DNA of 64,000 nucleotides from Phytopythium helicoides (taxonomy: Eukaryota > Oomycota > Peronosporomycetes > Pythiales > Pythiaceae), in NCBI GenBank assembly GCA_024867545.1, contig JANFNE010000038.1, forward strand, positions 248,001 to 312,000, read 5' to 3'. The position numbers and the translations under genes are program-made. This document shows positions 40,598 to 51,765 of this stretch, piece by piece (position 1 is the first letter of the stretch; every line of letters starts with the position of its first letter). A model generated the notes under the pieces. That model searched no databases and was not told the DNA's origin. It saw only the letters and a list, made by a program, of their open reading frames with translations.

Positions 40598-41506
40598 TCA
40601 ACGATACAGACTGGAGCCGGGCGAAGGCGCTGCAATGTGTGAGTCACGATAATGTTAGTTTGGTGAATGCAGACAGCATTGATTTCTGATCGGAGCCTCT
40701 TACCGCTGAATGGCGAGTCTGGTGTGGGGTAGACCATCGGCGCTGACCCGTATGGCCGCCCAACGGCAGCCCCGCCACTAGCTGATAACAGATTGTCGAT
40801 CGTGTCGCCCTTGCGTGTAGTTGAGCCCTGTGTCGTCGGAGAACCAGCAGGAGATGGCTGCTTTGGGTTGCCGAAGATATCGAACTGCTCCCGAAGAGCC
40901 CGCTCTTCTGCGTCGAACATGTTCTTTCTTCGGAAGCTCTCCCGTGTGATCTGTCCCCCAAGCCAAGTCAGCGCCTCGTAATGCACAGCAAGTTGGTGCC
41001 AAGACAAGATAACCATCGGGTCCTCACCTGTCCGTCGTAGCTGCTGGCAAATCCCGCGACCTCGTGAAATGTTGGTGAGCCACAAATGATTCCGTCTACC
41101 TCAGCCTGTAGCACCGCAGAACTCTTCTTGCGAGTCCGAGGGGACGAGCTGTCGCTCCCAGGCGCTCCGGTCTCTCGCGCAACTTTGGCAGCTTGGAACT
41201 CGCGCAGCTTACGATGCATCAAGTCCCCGATGCGGTCGACAACTCCCAGATCGGAGCAGCACTCGTAGATGAGGCTCACCTTGGAGTTGAGCGAGTACAC
41301 TTCGCGCTGGAGCTTGTCATTCTGCGCCTTGAGCTCTTCGATCGCTTGGCGGCTCTCTAGCGCCTGACACGACATTAGTGTTGAAGCCAACCAGAGCAGT
41401 ACTTTCGACTCACCTCGCGCATCCATTGGCTCGTGTACTGATCGTACTTTTTGCCATCGGCGGCATCACCTCCTCCCCCGCCACTCGCCGCTCGCGTGGC
41501 GAACAT
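40598..41506 (-). CDS. Small coiled-coil protein, unrecognised
   Basis: Minus-strand exons 41506-41414, 41363-41028, 40950-40704, 40629-40598 (235 aa, phases consistent; GTGAGT, GTGAGG and GTAAGA donors). A glycine-rich N-terminus (SGGGGGDAADGKKYD) is followed by a heptad-patterned helix (about 32-65, IEELKAQNDKLQREVYSL), a second helical part and a Ser/Pro-rich C-terminal third (NPKQPSPAGSPTTQGS) that looks disordered. The final exon encodes ten residues. No function is inferred. It shares a divergent promoter with listerin. Confidence 0.65.
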
Positions 41507-41937
41507 TACCGCGATCACCTCGCTTTCAAATGCACCACAGGCACCTTGCTGAAATCTCCAGGAGCGCAGATCTATATCAGGCAACAACCAGCCGTCACCG
41601 CCACACTTTGACTTGGATAAATATAGCTATCCGAAACATTACACGCCGACATCTCGAATGCAAATGCCAAAGATTCCTTCAAGTTGACCGACCGCTTCAA
41701 GGTTGTCAAAGCCCACTTCAACTTCACCTTCACTCACAAAACGCCAAGTCTGCGTGTGATTGGCTACTTTATATGCATCCAATCACCTCACCCCTTTCAG
41801 TCTTCCGTCGTTGTGATTGGCTAGCTATGCTCTCATCACCTTCGTGCAACCTTCCCGTGAGTGCTGTTCCCCTACGCTTGATCGGCGGGGGAAAACCAAG
41901 CGACAACAGTCGAGAAAGGCCGACGACGGCAACGCCG
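41507..41937. promoter_or_regulatory. Divergent promoter with three CCAAT boxes
   Basis: 431 bases between the coiled-coil gene (minus) and listerin (plus). CCAAT occurs at 41779-41783 on the plus strand and as ATTGG at 41759-41763 and 41816-41820, i.e. both orientations, spaced 20 and 37 bases. This suits an NF-Y-type factor serving both genes. An Inr-like CTCATCACC follows near 41831. Confidence 0.45.
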
Positions 41938-44900
41938 ATGGCGCCCAAGAAGAACAAGCAGCGCGAGAAGCAGGAGCAGAACCGCGCGTCGTCCAGCGCG
42001 CGCGCGCACGAGCGGCTGCTGGCGTCGCTGGGCGCGGCGGACGGCGCGGCGCCGGCGTTCGTGGGCTTCTCGAGCTTCGCGGTGGCTCCGACCGAGTACC
42101 CGGCGGCTTCGGCGGGGCGCAGCAAGGGCCGCGCGGACTTTGGCGGCGCGGCGGGGCTGACTTTTTACGATGGCGCGGACCACGAGATCGCCGTGGCGCT
42201 CAAGATGCTGGGCAAGAAAGGCGCGGTGACCAAGCTCAAGGCGCTCAACGCGTTCCTGGTGGAGATCCTGCCGCCCAGGAAGCCTGCTGACCTGCGCCCC
42301 ATGCTCGGGCATTTTGTGCAGCTCTATACGGCTGAGATGCGCGACCAGAACGACCGCAAGGTGCGCCAGCTGCTCAACGAGGTGCTGCGCGCGCTGACGG
42401 GAAAGCTCAAGCCCAAGGCGTTTGCGCCGCACTTCAAGCGCCTGCTCCCGTACTGGTTTGTTGCCATGCACGACGTGAACGCGGATGTTGCACAAATGGC
42501 GTCGCTCGCATTTGAGGAGTTGTTTGAAGACGAGGCGGCACGGATTACAGTGGTCGAGGAGCACCTCTCGGCGATCGTGGAAGAATTCCAGGCGTTCCTG
42601 GCCAAGACCCCAGACACTTTTGAGGGTATTTCAATGCAGCCCGACGAGCGTGAGGGACGGTACGTGCTGGAATGAGTTCAACTTATATATCTAACCTCAC
42701 ATTCTAACTTTGCTTGATTACATGCAGCTATGAACGCTGTGTTTCGGCAGCGGTGCTCAGCCTTAACGCACTCGTTAAGCTCTTTGCTGAAGCAGGCAAG
42801 ATGGCCACACTTCAAGATTCGGAGGCAACGTACTCCGTAGCAAACCTGTTGTCGTCCGATAAGTTTGCGCGCTTGACGACTGCCAGCTCGAAGCATCCCA
42901 ATTTCACCCGCGATAATGTTCGACGGGCAGCATACCTAACGATTCTAACGCTGTGTACACTGGCGAAGCCCATTGTGGAGGCAAAAGAAGATTTCTTTGC
43001 CAAGGCTATCCTCGGTGCTATTGGCGAGAAGAGCTCCAGTAATGCTGAGAACATGTGGAGCGCTCTGCTCACTTTTCTGCAAACCTTCCCAGACGTGTGG
43101 CACAAGACACCGAGTGTTGCCAAATTTGCGTCTAGTGCAGTATTTCCGAAGCTCTTTTCGCAGATCCGCCACGGATTCCATGGGTCTGCATCGACGTCGT
43201 TCCTGACGCTTCTGCCACTCCTGTCACTGTTCCCTCTGGATGTCGTCGTCGAAGGCTCAAGTGGTCGATGCCCACTCTATACCGGCGTTTTGGAGAATTG
43301 TCTTAAGTACCTTGAGTCCGCTGAATCTCGATTCCACAACAAGTCGGCGGTCACTGCGCTCTTTGAGTGTTTGACGGCATTCTTTACGATCTTTTTGAAC
43401 TCTGACGCTGCATCAGAGTGGTTTGCAACCCAAGACGAATCCGTTGTGGACACTTATGTGGATCAATTTGAAAAGGGGGTCATTAGCTCTTTCCGATTTG
43501 CATTGACCTCGCCCAATTTCCCTGATGATGCAGCAATCTTGTACGTGGAGGAGCTGCTAAAGATGCATAGGCGTGTTGAAGGTTTTTTCGCCAAGAACGA
43601 GCTTTCAGCTTCAATCAAGAATGCGTTCGTTGCTCGTTTTCTGGATTGGATCCGAAGCGAAGTTGTTGCTGTCTGCTCGAAGTTGACTGTATACCCTTCA
43701 CGCATCGCAATCCTGGTTCGGAACGGCATGGCTACACCCAACCTAAACTATTGGTCCTTGACCAGTTTGAATGTGTACCGTGAACTTCTGGAGCAGCTTC
43801 ATTCAGTTGTTGCGGAACCAGTTTTCTCGAGCGAAAAGTGTATGACACTTTCAAAACTACTCTCTATTCTCGAGGTATTGTACTCTTCTGCTCCCACTGA
43901 GCTCCTGATCGGAGGTGAAAGTGTCGATGAGCATTTTGCGCAGCACTACCGACCAGCCATTTGCGTGGTGTCTGGATGGGTCAAGATCGATCGCAAGGCT
44001 TCCGGGGTCGCCATGGAGAAGCTGCTTGTGATCTCGAGGAGCTTCTTCGCGAATGCGGGAGACAAGAAAGCGTTCTTGCTTCACCTGTTCAAGGACTTTG
44101 ACGTTCAGTTCGGCGATACAGTCGAAGCAACGGCGATCATTCGCCACGCGTTGCAATTCCCTCTTTCACCAGAGCGAAGTCGATTGTGGGCATCATGCGG
44201 GAGCTGGCAGGTGGCGTCTACTGCTTCGGCCGATTCGGAAGATGACTCTATGCGCGACGGACTGACAGCGATCTGGAAGGGAAAGCTTCTGGACGAGTTT
44301 CTTATGATCAGTCTGAAAGGACGACTTGACGACTTGAACCCAAAAGCATTCCAGCGTCTGCTAGAGGCTTGTCTTGGTGGGGAGTCGAATTGCCCCCTCG
44401 TGAGCCCCGATTCAGTTGTGATTTTTGGTCACTATGTTATCCAGCACGGGCGGGATTGCTCCGACTTGATCGTGATGATGTTGAAGCACCTTTGCCGGCT
44501 GTTTGCTAAGCTCGAGTGCGATCTTCCGAACGAGCTGGCAGCTGTTGAATGCCAGCTACTTTCCCAGCTGTTCCACCTATCTGTCAGGGGAAGCTACGCG
44601 TCTGAAGCTAGTACGCTGTGGTCCAATACAGCTAAACTATCTATGCAGAAGTGGCAAAAGCAGCGCCTTGACGCGTTCATCTCGGATCTAGCCAAGTTCG
44701 TAAACACGATGCTGGTTTCGAAACCAGAGAGCTCTGCGGCTTTCAACAGTCACCTGTTTGCTGCATATGCCAAGAAACTTCTCTTGCTATCGTCCGACCC
44801 ATCTATCTCGATTGTGGACGTCGCTGATAAGCTGGATTTTATCCACGCTCGATGTGACGAGCCAACTCAGTCGCTGTTTTTCAACCGCCTGGTGTCTTGC

Positions 44901-47519
44901 TTCGGTGAAGTTTGTGAAGACGAGCGTGTTGTGAAGTTGTTGAGTGAGTATTACACCCAGCTTGCCGCGGCCAAGAGTCACGAAACGGCAGAGCTCTTTG
45001 CGAAGCTTGTCGATATTGATGTCTCGCACGCGATGACATGGTTTGTTTTCCACCCACACGAGACGAAGGCGAGTTGGGGTCGTGCAAGCTCGAATCTTGA
45101 GGTTCTTGATAGCTACCTGACGCTGGATGCACTATATGAGTCCCTCCGGGATGCAACAATCTTCGAAGAAGCACTGAAAATCAAACTCGCGAATTCCGGT
45201 ATTGCAGAGGGTGAAACACTTCATCGCCAGCTTGTGTTTGCCGCAAAGGGAGACGAGTCCAATGTTCGCGAGTACGCAGCAATCGCTTCTGAAGAGCAAT
45301 TGACACAGTCGCAACACGAAGAGCTCGAGAGCTTGGTTGTCGGCACAATGTGTTTGTATGCAAGTGTTGATGCCAGGGCTACACTGGTTGAACAAGCTGT
45401 GAGCAGTGGAGTGAACTACAATGACACGCACTTGGTGGGACCTGTTGTTTCATCCCTTGTGAGAGAAAACCAGCTAGACGGACGTGCCGTCAAGATTCTG
45501 TCGGAGTTTTTCGAAGAGTTCTCGAAGTCTGCTCTCACACAAAAGGACGGGCGTGCTTTCCAATCATATCTCGCTGTCGTCACTTCTTCTTGTCAACACT
45601 TTTCGGCGACTCCGGCTGTCGAGGAAGTCTTTCCTCAATCCACTACTCTCAGTGTGCTCTCGGCAATCCAAGAGCGAGTCTCGCCTTCGTCAACGACTGT
45701 TGTCGAGGTTGATGACTGGATTCAAATGGTCGAGTTCGTTAGCGCGATCCGGCCAACTGCGGGGATTCAAGAATCGTGGGACAAGGTGGTCCGCGTGCTC
45801 ATCACGCATGCGATTTCAGGAAAGCAGGAGGTCTCCAAGATCTCGAGCTTGAAGCTTCACAAGCGCAGTAAAGACACTTTGGAGCGTGAGAAGGAACGTG
45901 GCAGGACTGAACACGTGTATTACGAGCTCGCTCGGGCACGATTGGCCGTGATGAAGCTGCTAGGGGCTCTTTCGTTTGGAGAGAGCGAAGTGCTGCATGA
46001 GCTCACTGCATTCTATCGTGAAGCTTTGCTCGCCACTGTTCTGTGTGCATTCGCCGAGTCCGCTGAGGTTATCGCAAAGCTGGAAACAGCGTATGTATCG
46101 GCCCAGTCTCCTGTGGACTCGTTCCAGCTCATTCAGCTATCTCTAACCATGGAGGCGTCTCTGAAGACGACTTTCAGCGCGATTCACCTGGCGTTGACCA
46201 GTATCCACGACACTGATCGGGTGTGTGAACTGGTGCTCGAATGCTTTGGTGGGATCGATGGACTCGCGTCACTTTTCGATGCGAACCGGTACACAATGAC
46301 CCCCGCTCAGCGCGTGCTCCTGTACATTTTGGCTGCGTACTCGGGTGCTCTTCGAGCTCGCTCGCTCGCGGACTCTACCATCGATATCAACGCAGATGAC
46401 GAAGCTGCAACTGAAGCAGCTCTGGCAAAGGCACTTATCCCGAAGGCACTTCGCAAGTCTCTTCGAGCCGTCTTTGGTGGCGAGAAGACCAATGAGGGAT
46501 CATCCAAGATCCGCATGCGCAGCAGGCGTCAAAAGCCGAAGGAGCGAGAGGACCTTGTCGGTCGGCTTTTGCTTTGGGATCTCTTCCTTCAGCTATTCCC
46601 TCGCGGAGCTGCTGCTTCCAGCGACGAGGATGGTGCCAACACACCCGGAATGGTCGCATCAGCCCTGAGCTCGTATGCATCCAACCACAAGTTGCTCAGC
46701 AACTTCCTGTCGTTTTGCACGGCCCTTCTGTCTCAGGAGAGCGCTGCCAGCCTGGCCAAGAAACAGCAGCAGCATGCGCTTGACCTTCAGAACCTCCCCC
46801 TGTACCAGATGAGCGACCTGGAACTGGCTGCCGATCACTCTTCGTCGATCGCGAACCTAAGTTTCGACAAGAGCAGCGTCTACTTGTTGGGCACTCGCGT
46901 ATTTTTCCGCACAGCGGTGCGCCTCCCGGCCATGGTGCGTACGTGGTGGAATGACGAGTGCTCTCGGAGCGAGCGTAGCTGGGCGGCCAAGTACTTTGAG
47001 GACAATATCTCTCCCTTCATGCTCGCTTCAGAGCTTGAGGTGATCACGTCAGCGTCCGAGGCTGCAGAGGCTTGGGACACGGACGAGATGACAGTCAAGG
47101 GCAGTCGTGTGTCGCGCGAGATTACGACGACGTACGTCAAGGACGAGTGCGCGCTTGAGATGGTGATCCGCGTGCCCGCTGCGTACCCGTTGCGTTGCGT
47201 CGAGGTCGAGTGCACGAAGCGAATCGGAATTGCTGAGGACCGGTGGCGGCGCTGGGTGCTGCAGATCATCCGCGTGACGTCGTCGCAGGACGGTTCGCTG
47301 CTAGATGCTGTGCTGCTGTGGAAGCGGAACGTGGACAAGGAGTTTGAGGGCGTGGAGCCATGCCCGATCTGCTATTCGATCCTGAATCCCAAGACGATGG
47401 GTCTGCCCAACCTGCCGTGCAAGACATGCAGCAACAAGTACCACAACTCGTGTCTGTACAAGTGGTTCAACCAATCTGGCAAGAACAAGTGTCCGATCTG
47501 CCAGCAGCCCTTCTACTGA
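41938..47519 (+). CDS. LTN1: Listerin, RING E3 ubiquitin ligase of ribosome-associated quality control
   Basis: Ubiquitinates nascent chains stuck on 60S subunits. Exons 41938-42659 and 42728-47519 (1837 aa; human listerin about 1770). The N-terminus is basic (MAPKKNKQREKQEQN), then a conserved head (FVGFSSFAV and LKMLGKKGAVTKLKALN), a very long HEAT/ARM-type helical array, and a C-terminal RWD-like region (EMVIRVPAAYPLRCVEVEC) that contacts the 60S in yeast. The RING is at the extreme C-terminus: CPIC, CKTC, KYHNSC, LYKWF and CPIC, ending in PFY. The intron is 68 nt with a GTACGT donor. It is convergent with the UBL3 gene, 97 bases between stops. Confidence 0.95.
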
Positions 47520-47616
47520 GCCTTCATACTGCAGGCACCGTTCGCCGTCGAGAGTCGAATAGCATAGCATAGCATCGCGCGTGTCGTGCGTGTAGCGCTA
47601 AATAGAGAATCTGGGT

Positions 47617-48143
47617 TCAGGACAAGCAGCAGCCGCAGTTGGCGGACGTGACCTCCTTGGGCAGCGCCGTCTCCGTCGCGGACGCGGCTGTTATTCAATC
47701 AACCCCCACATTAGTCCGCGACTTCTACAGCACCCCCACCAGCAAAAGAAGACAATTAAATCACCAACACGCACCGCTCACTGCAGGCTGCGAGCGGCGC
47801 AGCACCGACACGTTCACGGGCGTGGGGTGCGTGGGGAAGCTCGGCACGCGCGCGGCCTCTAGCGTCTGCGCGTCCTGCAGCATGCCCCTCCCCATGCAGA
47901 TGAGCCTCACGGCGCGCACGTCGTCCACGGCCGCCACCTCTGTCCACAGCCGCGAGTGAGCTCCACCATCGCACGATCCTTCCCGCCATCACCTCGCAAC
48001 GCACTCGGCGGCCAGTGGCGCAGCAGCTGCGCCTTGACGTCGGCCACGAGCGCGCGCCTGGGGAAGCGCAGCACCACGCTGACGCCGTCCTGGTTGGCGA
48101 ACAGGAACTTGAGGCTCAGCTCCTCGGCCGCCGCCCCGCTCAT
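47617..48143 (-). CDS. UBL3: Membrane-anchored ubiquitin-fold protein (UBL3/MUB)
   Basis: Minus-strand exons 48143-48005, 47939-47775, 47687-47617 (124 aa). A beta-grasp fold is suggested by LKFLFANQDGVSVVLRFP, then VADVKAQLLRHWP and VRLICMGRGMLQDAQTL, the order seen in UBL3. The C-terminus is CGCCLS: a CaaX box (CCLS) for prenylation with an extra upstream cysteine suitable for palmitoylation. It lacks the Gly-Gly of ubiquitin, so it is a membrane-attached ubiquitin-like protein rather than a conjugated modifier. The donor of the second intron was chosen (GTGCGT at 47774) because it is the only one giving this CaaX end in frame. Confidence 0.85.
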
Positions 48144-48388
48144 GGCTCGTCGATTTTGGAGCCAAAGTGCTGCTGCAAGAAGAGAGAAAAAAAAAAAAGC
48201 TTCAACGGAAAAAAAAAAAAAAAAAATCCCCATCAATCTGGTTGCATAGAAGAAAGAAATCGCACCTAGCCGCGCCGTTTCGGTGCGCGCTGCCGCTCCC
48301 CGGCCAACACAGCCGTCGAGAAAGGACAACGGAAACGGCAACCTACGAGCGAGCTCCGCGAGGCGCCGCGCTCCCCTCCCAGGCCCCC

Positions 48389-50866
48389 ATGGCGCGTCCG
48401 GGGCCGTCGCACTGGAGCCGCGCGATCCAGAACGAGAGCTACGTGCCCCCGCCCACGCCCTACACGCCGCGCGCCGAGCATGACGAGGACCCGCTCGTGG
48501 AGCAGGAGCGACACTGCAAGGACAAGCTGCAGGCGCTGCGCAGCGTGCGCGCGCGCTTCCGCTTCGAGCGCCGCGTCTGCGTGTCGACCGAGATGGTGCT
48601 GTCGGCGGCGGAGGCTGCTTGGCGTCGAGACGAAGGGATGGGAGAGGCGCTCGGCGACGGGACGAGCGTCGACGCGCTGGGAGGACTCGAGGCGCTGCTG
48701 TTCGAGTTCCTGACCTGTCGGGAGCTCGTGGTCGCCGCGCAGACCTGCCGGCGGTGGAGACGGCTCGCGAGGCTTGACCTGTTCTGGGAGCCGCGTCTCG
48801 TCACGGTGATGGAGAAGTACCCGCTGCGCGAGTTGCTGGGGTTCGCCAGGCATGTCCCGGCGATTCAGGTGTACATGATGTTCCGACGCATGAAGCTCGC
48901 GCAGTCGCCGTTCGTGGACTCGGCGGGTGGCTCGACTGCGGGAGCGTGGCCGGCATCGAGGAGGCCCGCAGACCGCCGGCGAGCGCTCGTCAACTTGCTG
49001 CAGAACCGCGCCAACGAGCGCGACGAGCGGCTGCAGCGACTCTTGGAGATGGAGCTGCGCGTTCGCACTCCGGATGCTGAAGATACGCCCGTGACAGATC
49101 CGGGAAATGATGACGATCGACAGCAGCAACTCTCCGATATTGTAAGTCAGTCCATGGAGGCGATTGACGATCTAGAGCTCGATCCGACTGCAAGCGTCCA
49201 CCTCATCACTGTTCGACGCACTCAGTCCGATACGCTGAATGGGGCCGGTCCGACCCCGCTCGAGGCTTCTCTTCCGGCTGTGGCTTCGGAGGCACCGGAT
49301 GGCAATTTACAGCAGCTATTTGATGACTTGTTAAATGAGCCCGAAGACGTTAATCCCGCTGATCAACGGCGTCAGCAACCGCAACAGCAGCACCAGCAGG
49401 CTCAACCACAACATCGACGTCCTGGTGGCGCCACGGTGATCGAAGAGGAAGATGTGTTTAGCGTGGTGGACGGCCGCGACCGCATCCATATGGGCACTTG
49501 GCTCGCAAACAGGAAAAAGGTATCTGAGGCAACTTTGCGGTCCTTCATTCGGCAGATGCTTCTGGCAGTGCGTGCACTCAAAGCCGCACAGATTGAGCAC
49601 ATCAATATTTCGATGGCGAACATTGTAGTTGTTCAAAACTCCAGCAATCTATCAAACTTCAACAACACGACTGAAGAAATGACTCAACAAACAAGTACCA
49701 CTCACGACGATGTGGAAGGTCATTTCAAGACTGCGCCACCAGCAACAGAAACTCAAAGCCCACTCTTTCAGCTCTTCTTCAACCGCAGAAACGTTCGGTC
49801 GTCGGCAGATCGTTCTTCCGATACGAATCTGGAGTATATGATGCCGCCGCTTGGGCTGGAAGCTGGGATGGAGCGAGAAATGATGCTGGACGTCGACATG
49901 ATTGAGCCTAGACAGGACGATGGCGGATTGCCGAATGCTGCCGCACTGCTGGAGGGCATCGCCCAAGGTCGCGGCGTAGGAGGCGTAGGAGGCGCTCCTC
50001 GTGGCGGTGTTGGACTATTTCAGCGAGTGGCACCGGGATTCCCCATGCTTCAAGCAGTGCTCAATTGCGTGATTCAAGTTTGGGCCCATGGTCGATTTAC
50101 GGACCCCAACATCCTATCCCACCTGACCGTCCTACTTCGGCACCCGTCGGACGTCACGCGTGGACTTCGATCCTTTCTCGAGTACGCCAAATTCCTGCTT
50201 ATGACGAACTCCTTGTCGGTCGAGCAGCTGCTTCAGCATGAGTTTATTTCCCCCGTAGCTGAGCCAGCGTCCAGCATCGTTCGATGCACAGACTGGGATA
50301 CGAGTTCATTTCGCGATGTCGCCGAGTACAGATCGCGCGTTCTTTCGTGGTATCGCAACGTCACCAATGCTGGTACGCTGGACGTTTCCATCCCAACTTC
50401 CATTGCGAAGCGAATCCTAGCGGATGAGCTAACTCCGAAAACTACTTTGGGGGCTGCGTACTTGGCTCGCGCTCTTGAGGAGTTCGGTTTATCGAGCGAT
50501 CGATTTGTCAGCATGGTGGCGCCTTCCAATGCGACGTCGTCATGGATCAAAGTACTAGCGGGTACTCAGTCTGCAACTTTGCAGAGGCTGGACCTGTCAC
50601 GCGTACATGTTCCCCCCTCGGTTATTCTCAAAGAACTGGTGATGTTGCCGCGGATCTCGCATCTGCGCTTGCCATCCCAGTTTCTGCGCGACGAGAACCT
50701 CGAGCACCTCGTTGCGGCTCTCGAGTATGCGGACTTATTACCTGCGCTCCGAGTCGTAGAGGACACTGTGCGCGTGGCAATGGATCGCCTCGAGAAATCG
50801 TACGTGATGCAGCTCGACATGGTGATGTTCCTGTTGCAGAAGCCCGTGTCGACGCCTCCCGCGTAG
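48389..50866 (+). CDS. F-box protein with degenerate kinase-like domain
   Basis: 825 aa, intronless. An F-box-like motif lies at about 98-137 (LEALLFEFLTCRELVVAAQT, then CRRWRRLARLDLFWEPRL), which would dock on SKP1 of an SCF ligase. A Gln-rich stretch (about 330-350) follows. From about 380 the text has the look of a protein kinase C-lobe: LRSFIRQMLLAVRALKAAQI precedes HINISMANIVV at the position of the catalytic HRDxxxxN loop, with Asp replaced by Asn, and later LLMTNSLSVEQLLQHEFI resembles the kinase end. No DFG or VAIK is visible. A reasonable reading is a substrate receptor using a pseudokinase fold. The start is the first ATG after poly-A tracts at 48187-48226; the frame is open upstream but of low complexity. 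Confidence 0.65.
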   Translation: MARPGPSHWSRAIQNESYVPPPTPYTPRAEHDEDPLVEQERHCKDKLQALRSVRARFRFERRVCVSTEMVLSAAEAAWRRDEGMGEALGDGTSVDALGGLEALLFEFLTCRELVVAAQTCRRWRRLARLDLFWEPRLVTVMEKYPLRELLGFARHVPAIQVYMMFRRMKLAQSPFVDSAGGSTAGAWPASRRPADRRRALVNLLQNRANERDERLQRLLEMELRVRTPDAEDTPVTDPGNDDDRQQQLSDIVSQSMEAIDDLELDPTASVHLITVRRTQSDTLNGAGPTPLEASLPAVASEAPDGNLQQLFDDLLNEPEDVNPADQRRQQPQQQHQQAQPQHRRPGGATVIEEEDVFSVVDGRDRIHMGTWLANRKKVSEATLRSFIRQMLLAVRALKAAQIEHINISMANIVVVQNSSNLSNFNNTTEEMTQQTSTTHDDVEGHFKTAPPATETQSPLFQLFFNRRNVRSSADRSSDTNLEYMMPPLGLEAGMEREMMLDVDMIEPRQDDGGLPNAAALLEGIAQGRGVGGVGGAPRGGVGLFQRVAPGFPMLQAVLNCVIQVWAHGRFTDPNILSHLTVLLRHPSDVTRGLRSFLEYAKFLLMTNSLSVEQLLQHEFISPVAEPASSIVRCTDWDTSSFRDVAEYRSRVLSWYRNVTNAGTLDVSIPTSIAKRILADELTPKTTLGAAYLARALEEFGLSSDRFVSMVAPSNATSSWIKVLAGTQSATLQRLDLSRVHVPPSVILKELVMLPRISHLRLPSQFLRDENLEHLVAALEYADLLPALRVVEDTVRVAMDRLEKSYVMQLDMVMFLLQKPVSTPPA

Positions 50867-50981
50867 AATGCCAGGGGAGAGAAGGCGGGAGATAACAAGA
50901 ATAACGATTGTGCACTAGCTACATTGCTTGTAATGAACCAACACCTGGCAAAGCAGTTCGCTCGCTTGATGGAGCTGGACG

Positions 50982-51631
50982 TTAGTGACGTGAGCGCTTG
51001 GTGAAGAGGTCAATCATCGGGATCTCCTCGAGCTCCCGTCGCGAGCACAGGTACTCCCCAAGCAAAACTGTCACCGCGGTCGCCACCCCTTGCACAAGCC
51101 ACCAAACCCACGTCTTTGGAAATTCCTGCAGCCAAGAGAATGGTAAGTGGCATGCATGCATGCAACCTTTCTCATTTCACACCGCACCAGGTAGAAGCTC
51201 TGGACGATAAGGTCGATAAAGTAAAGCGTGACGCCAAAGTCGAGGCACTTCTTGGCGCGCTCGACGAAGATGCAGAGGCACACGGCACTGCACAATTCGT
51301 TAGCTTTCTGCTTTTCTCTATAGAGACCAACCAGCCCAAACCAAAGCCGCACCTGACGAAACTGGAGGCCAGCACGGCGAAGCAGTTCTTGATGCCGTCG
51401 ACCGTGGCGAGCGAGTGCGTGTGGTAGGCGAAGAGCTGGTCCATGGACGCGCTCGAGCCGTGGCACAGCGCCAGGAACAGTCCGCGCGCCACGTAGTGCG
51501 AGCACTGCGCAGCCGTCAGTCGACGCCACTACGTACCAGACACGAGTGGGCTCGACACGCACCTGCATGCAGATCATCTGCAGCACGATGAGCTTGGGCG
51601 CCCAGCGTGACGCGCCGTAGAACTTGGGCAT
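50982..51631 (-). CDS. SYS1: SYS1 Golgi membrane protein
   Basis: Minus-strand exons 51631-51563, 51504-51353, 51287-51188, 51125-50982 (154 aa; human SYS1 about 156). The match to SYS1 from memory is clear along the whole length: WAPKLIVLQMICMQ, then HYVARGLFLAL, AKKCLDFGVTLYFIDLI, FPKTWVWWLVQG and GEYLCSRRELEEIP. Four membrane helices are predicted. SYS1 recruits the ARL3-type GTPase (ARFRP1) to the trans-Golgi. All junctions keep frame and use GT-AG. It is divergent from the ketopantoate reductase-like gene, starts 134 bases apart. Confidence 0.92.
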
Positions 51632-51765
51632 CTTCCCCTTGCTTCCTCTTGGACTCTGGTGTCGTTGTGTCTTGCCTGCCTTCGTAGTGTGCAGTTCGTA
51701 TCCGCTTTGCTTCCCGTTAGGTTTGAATCAGTTCAACTGCCACGTCAATATACAATTCGCAAGTC

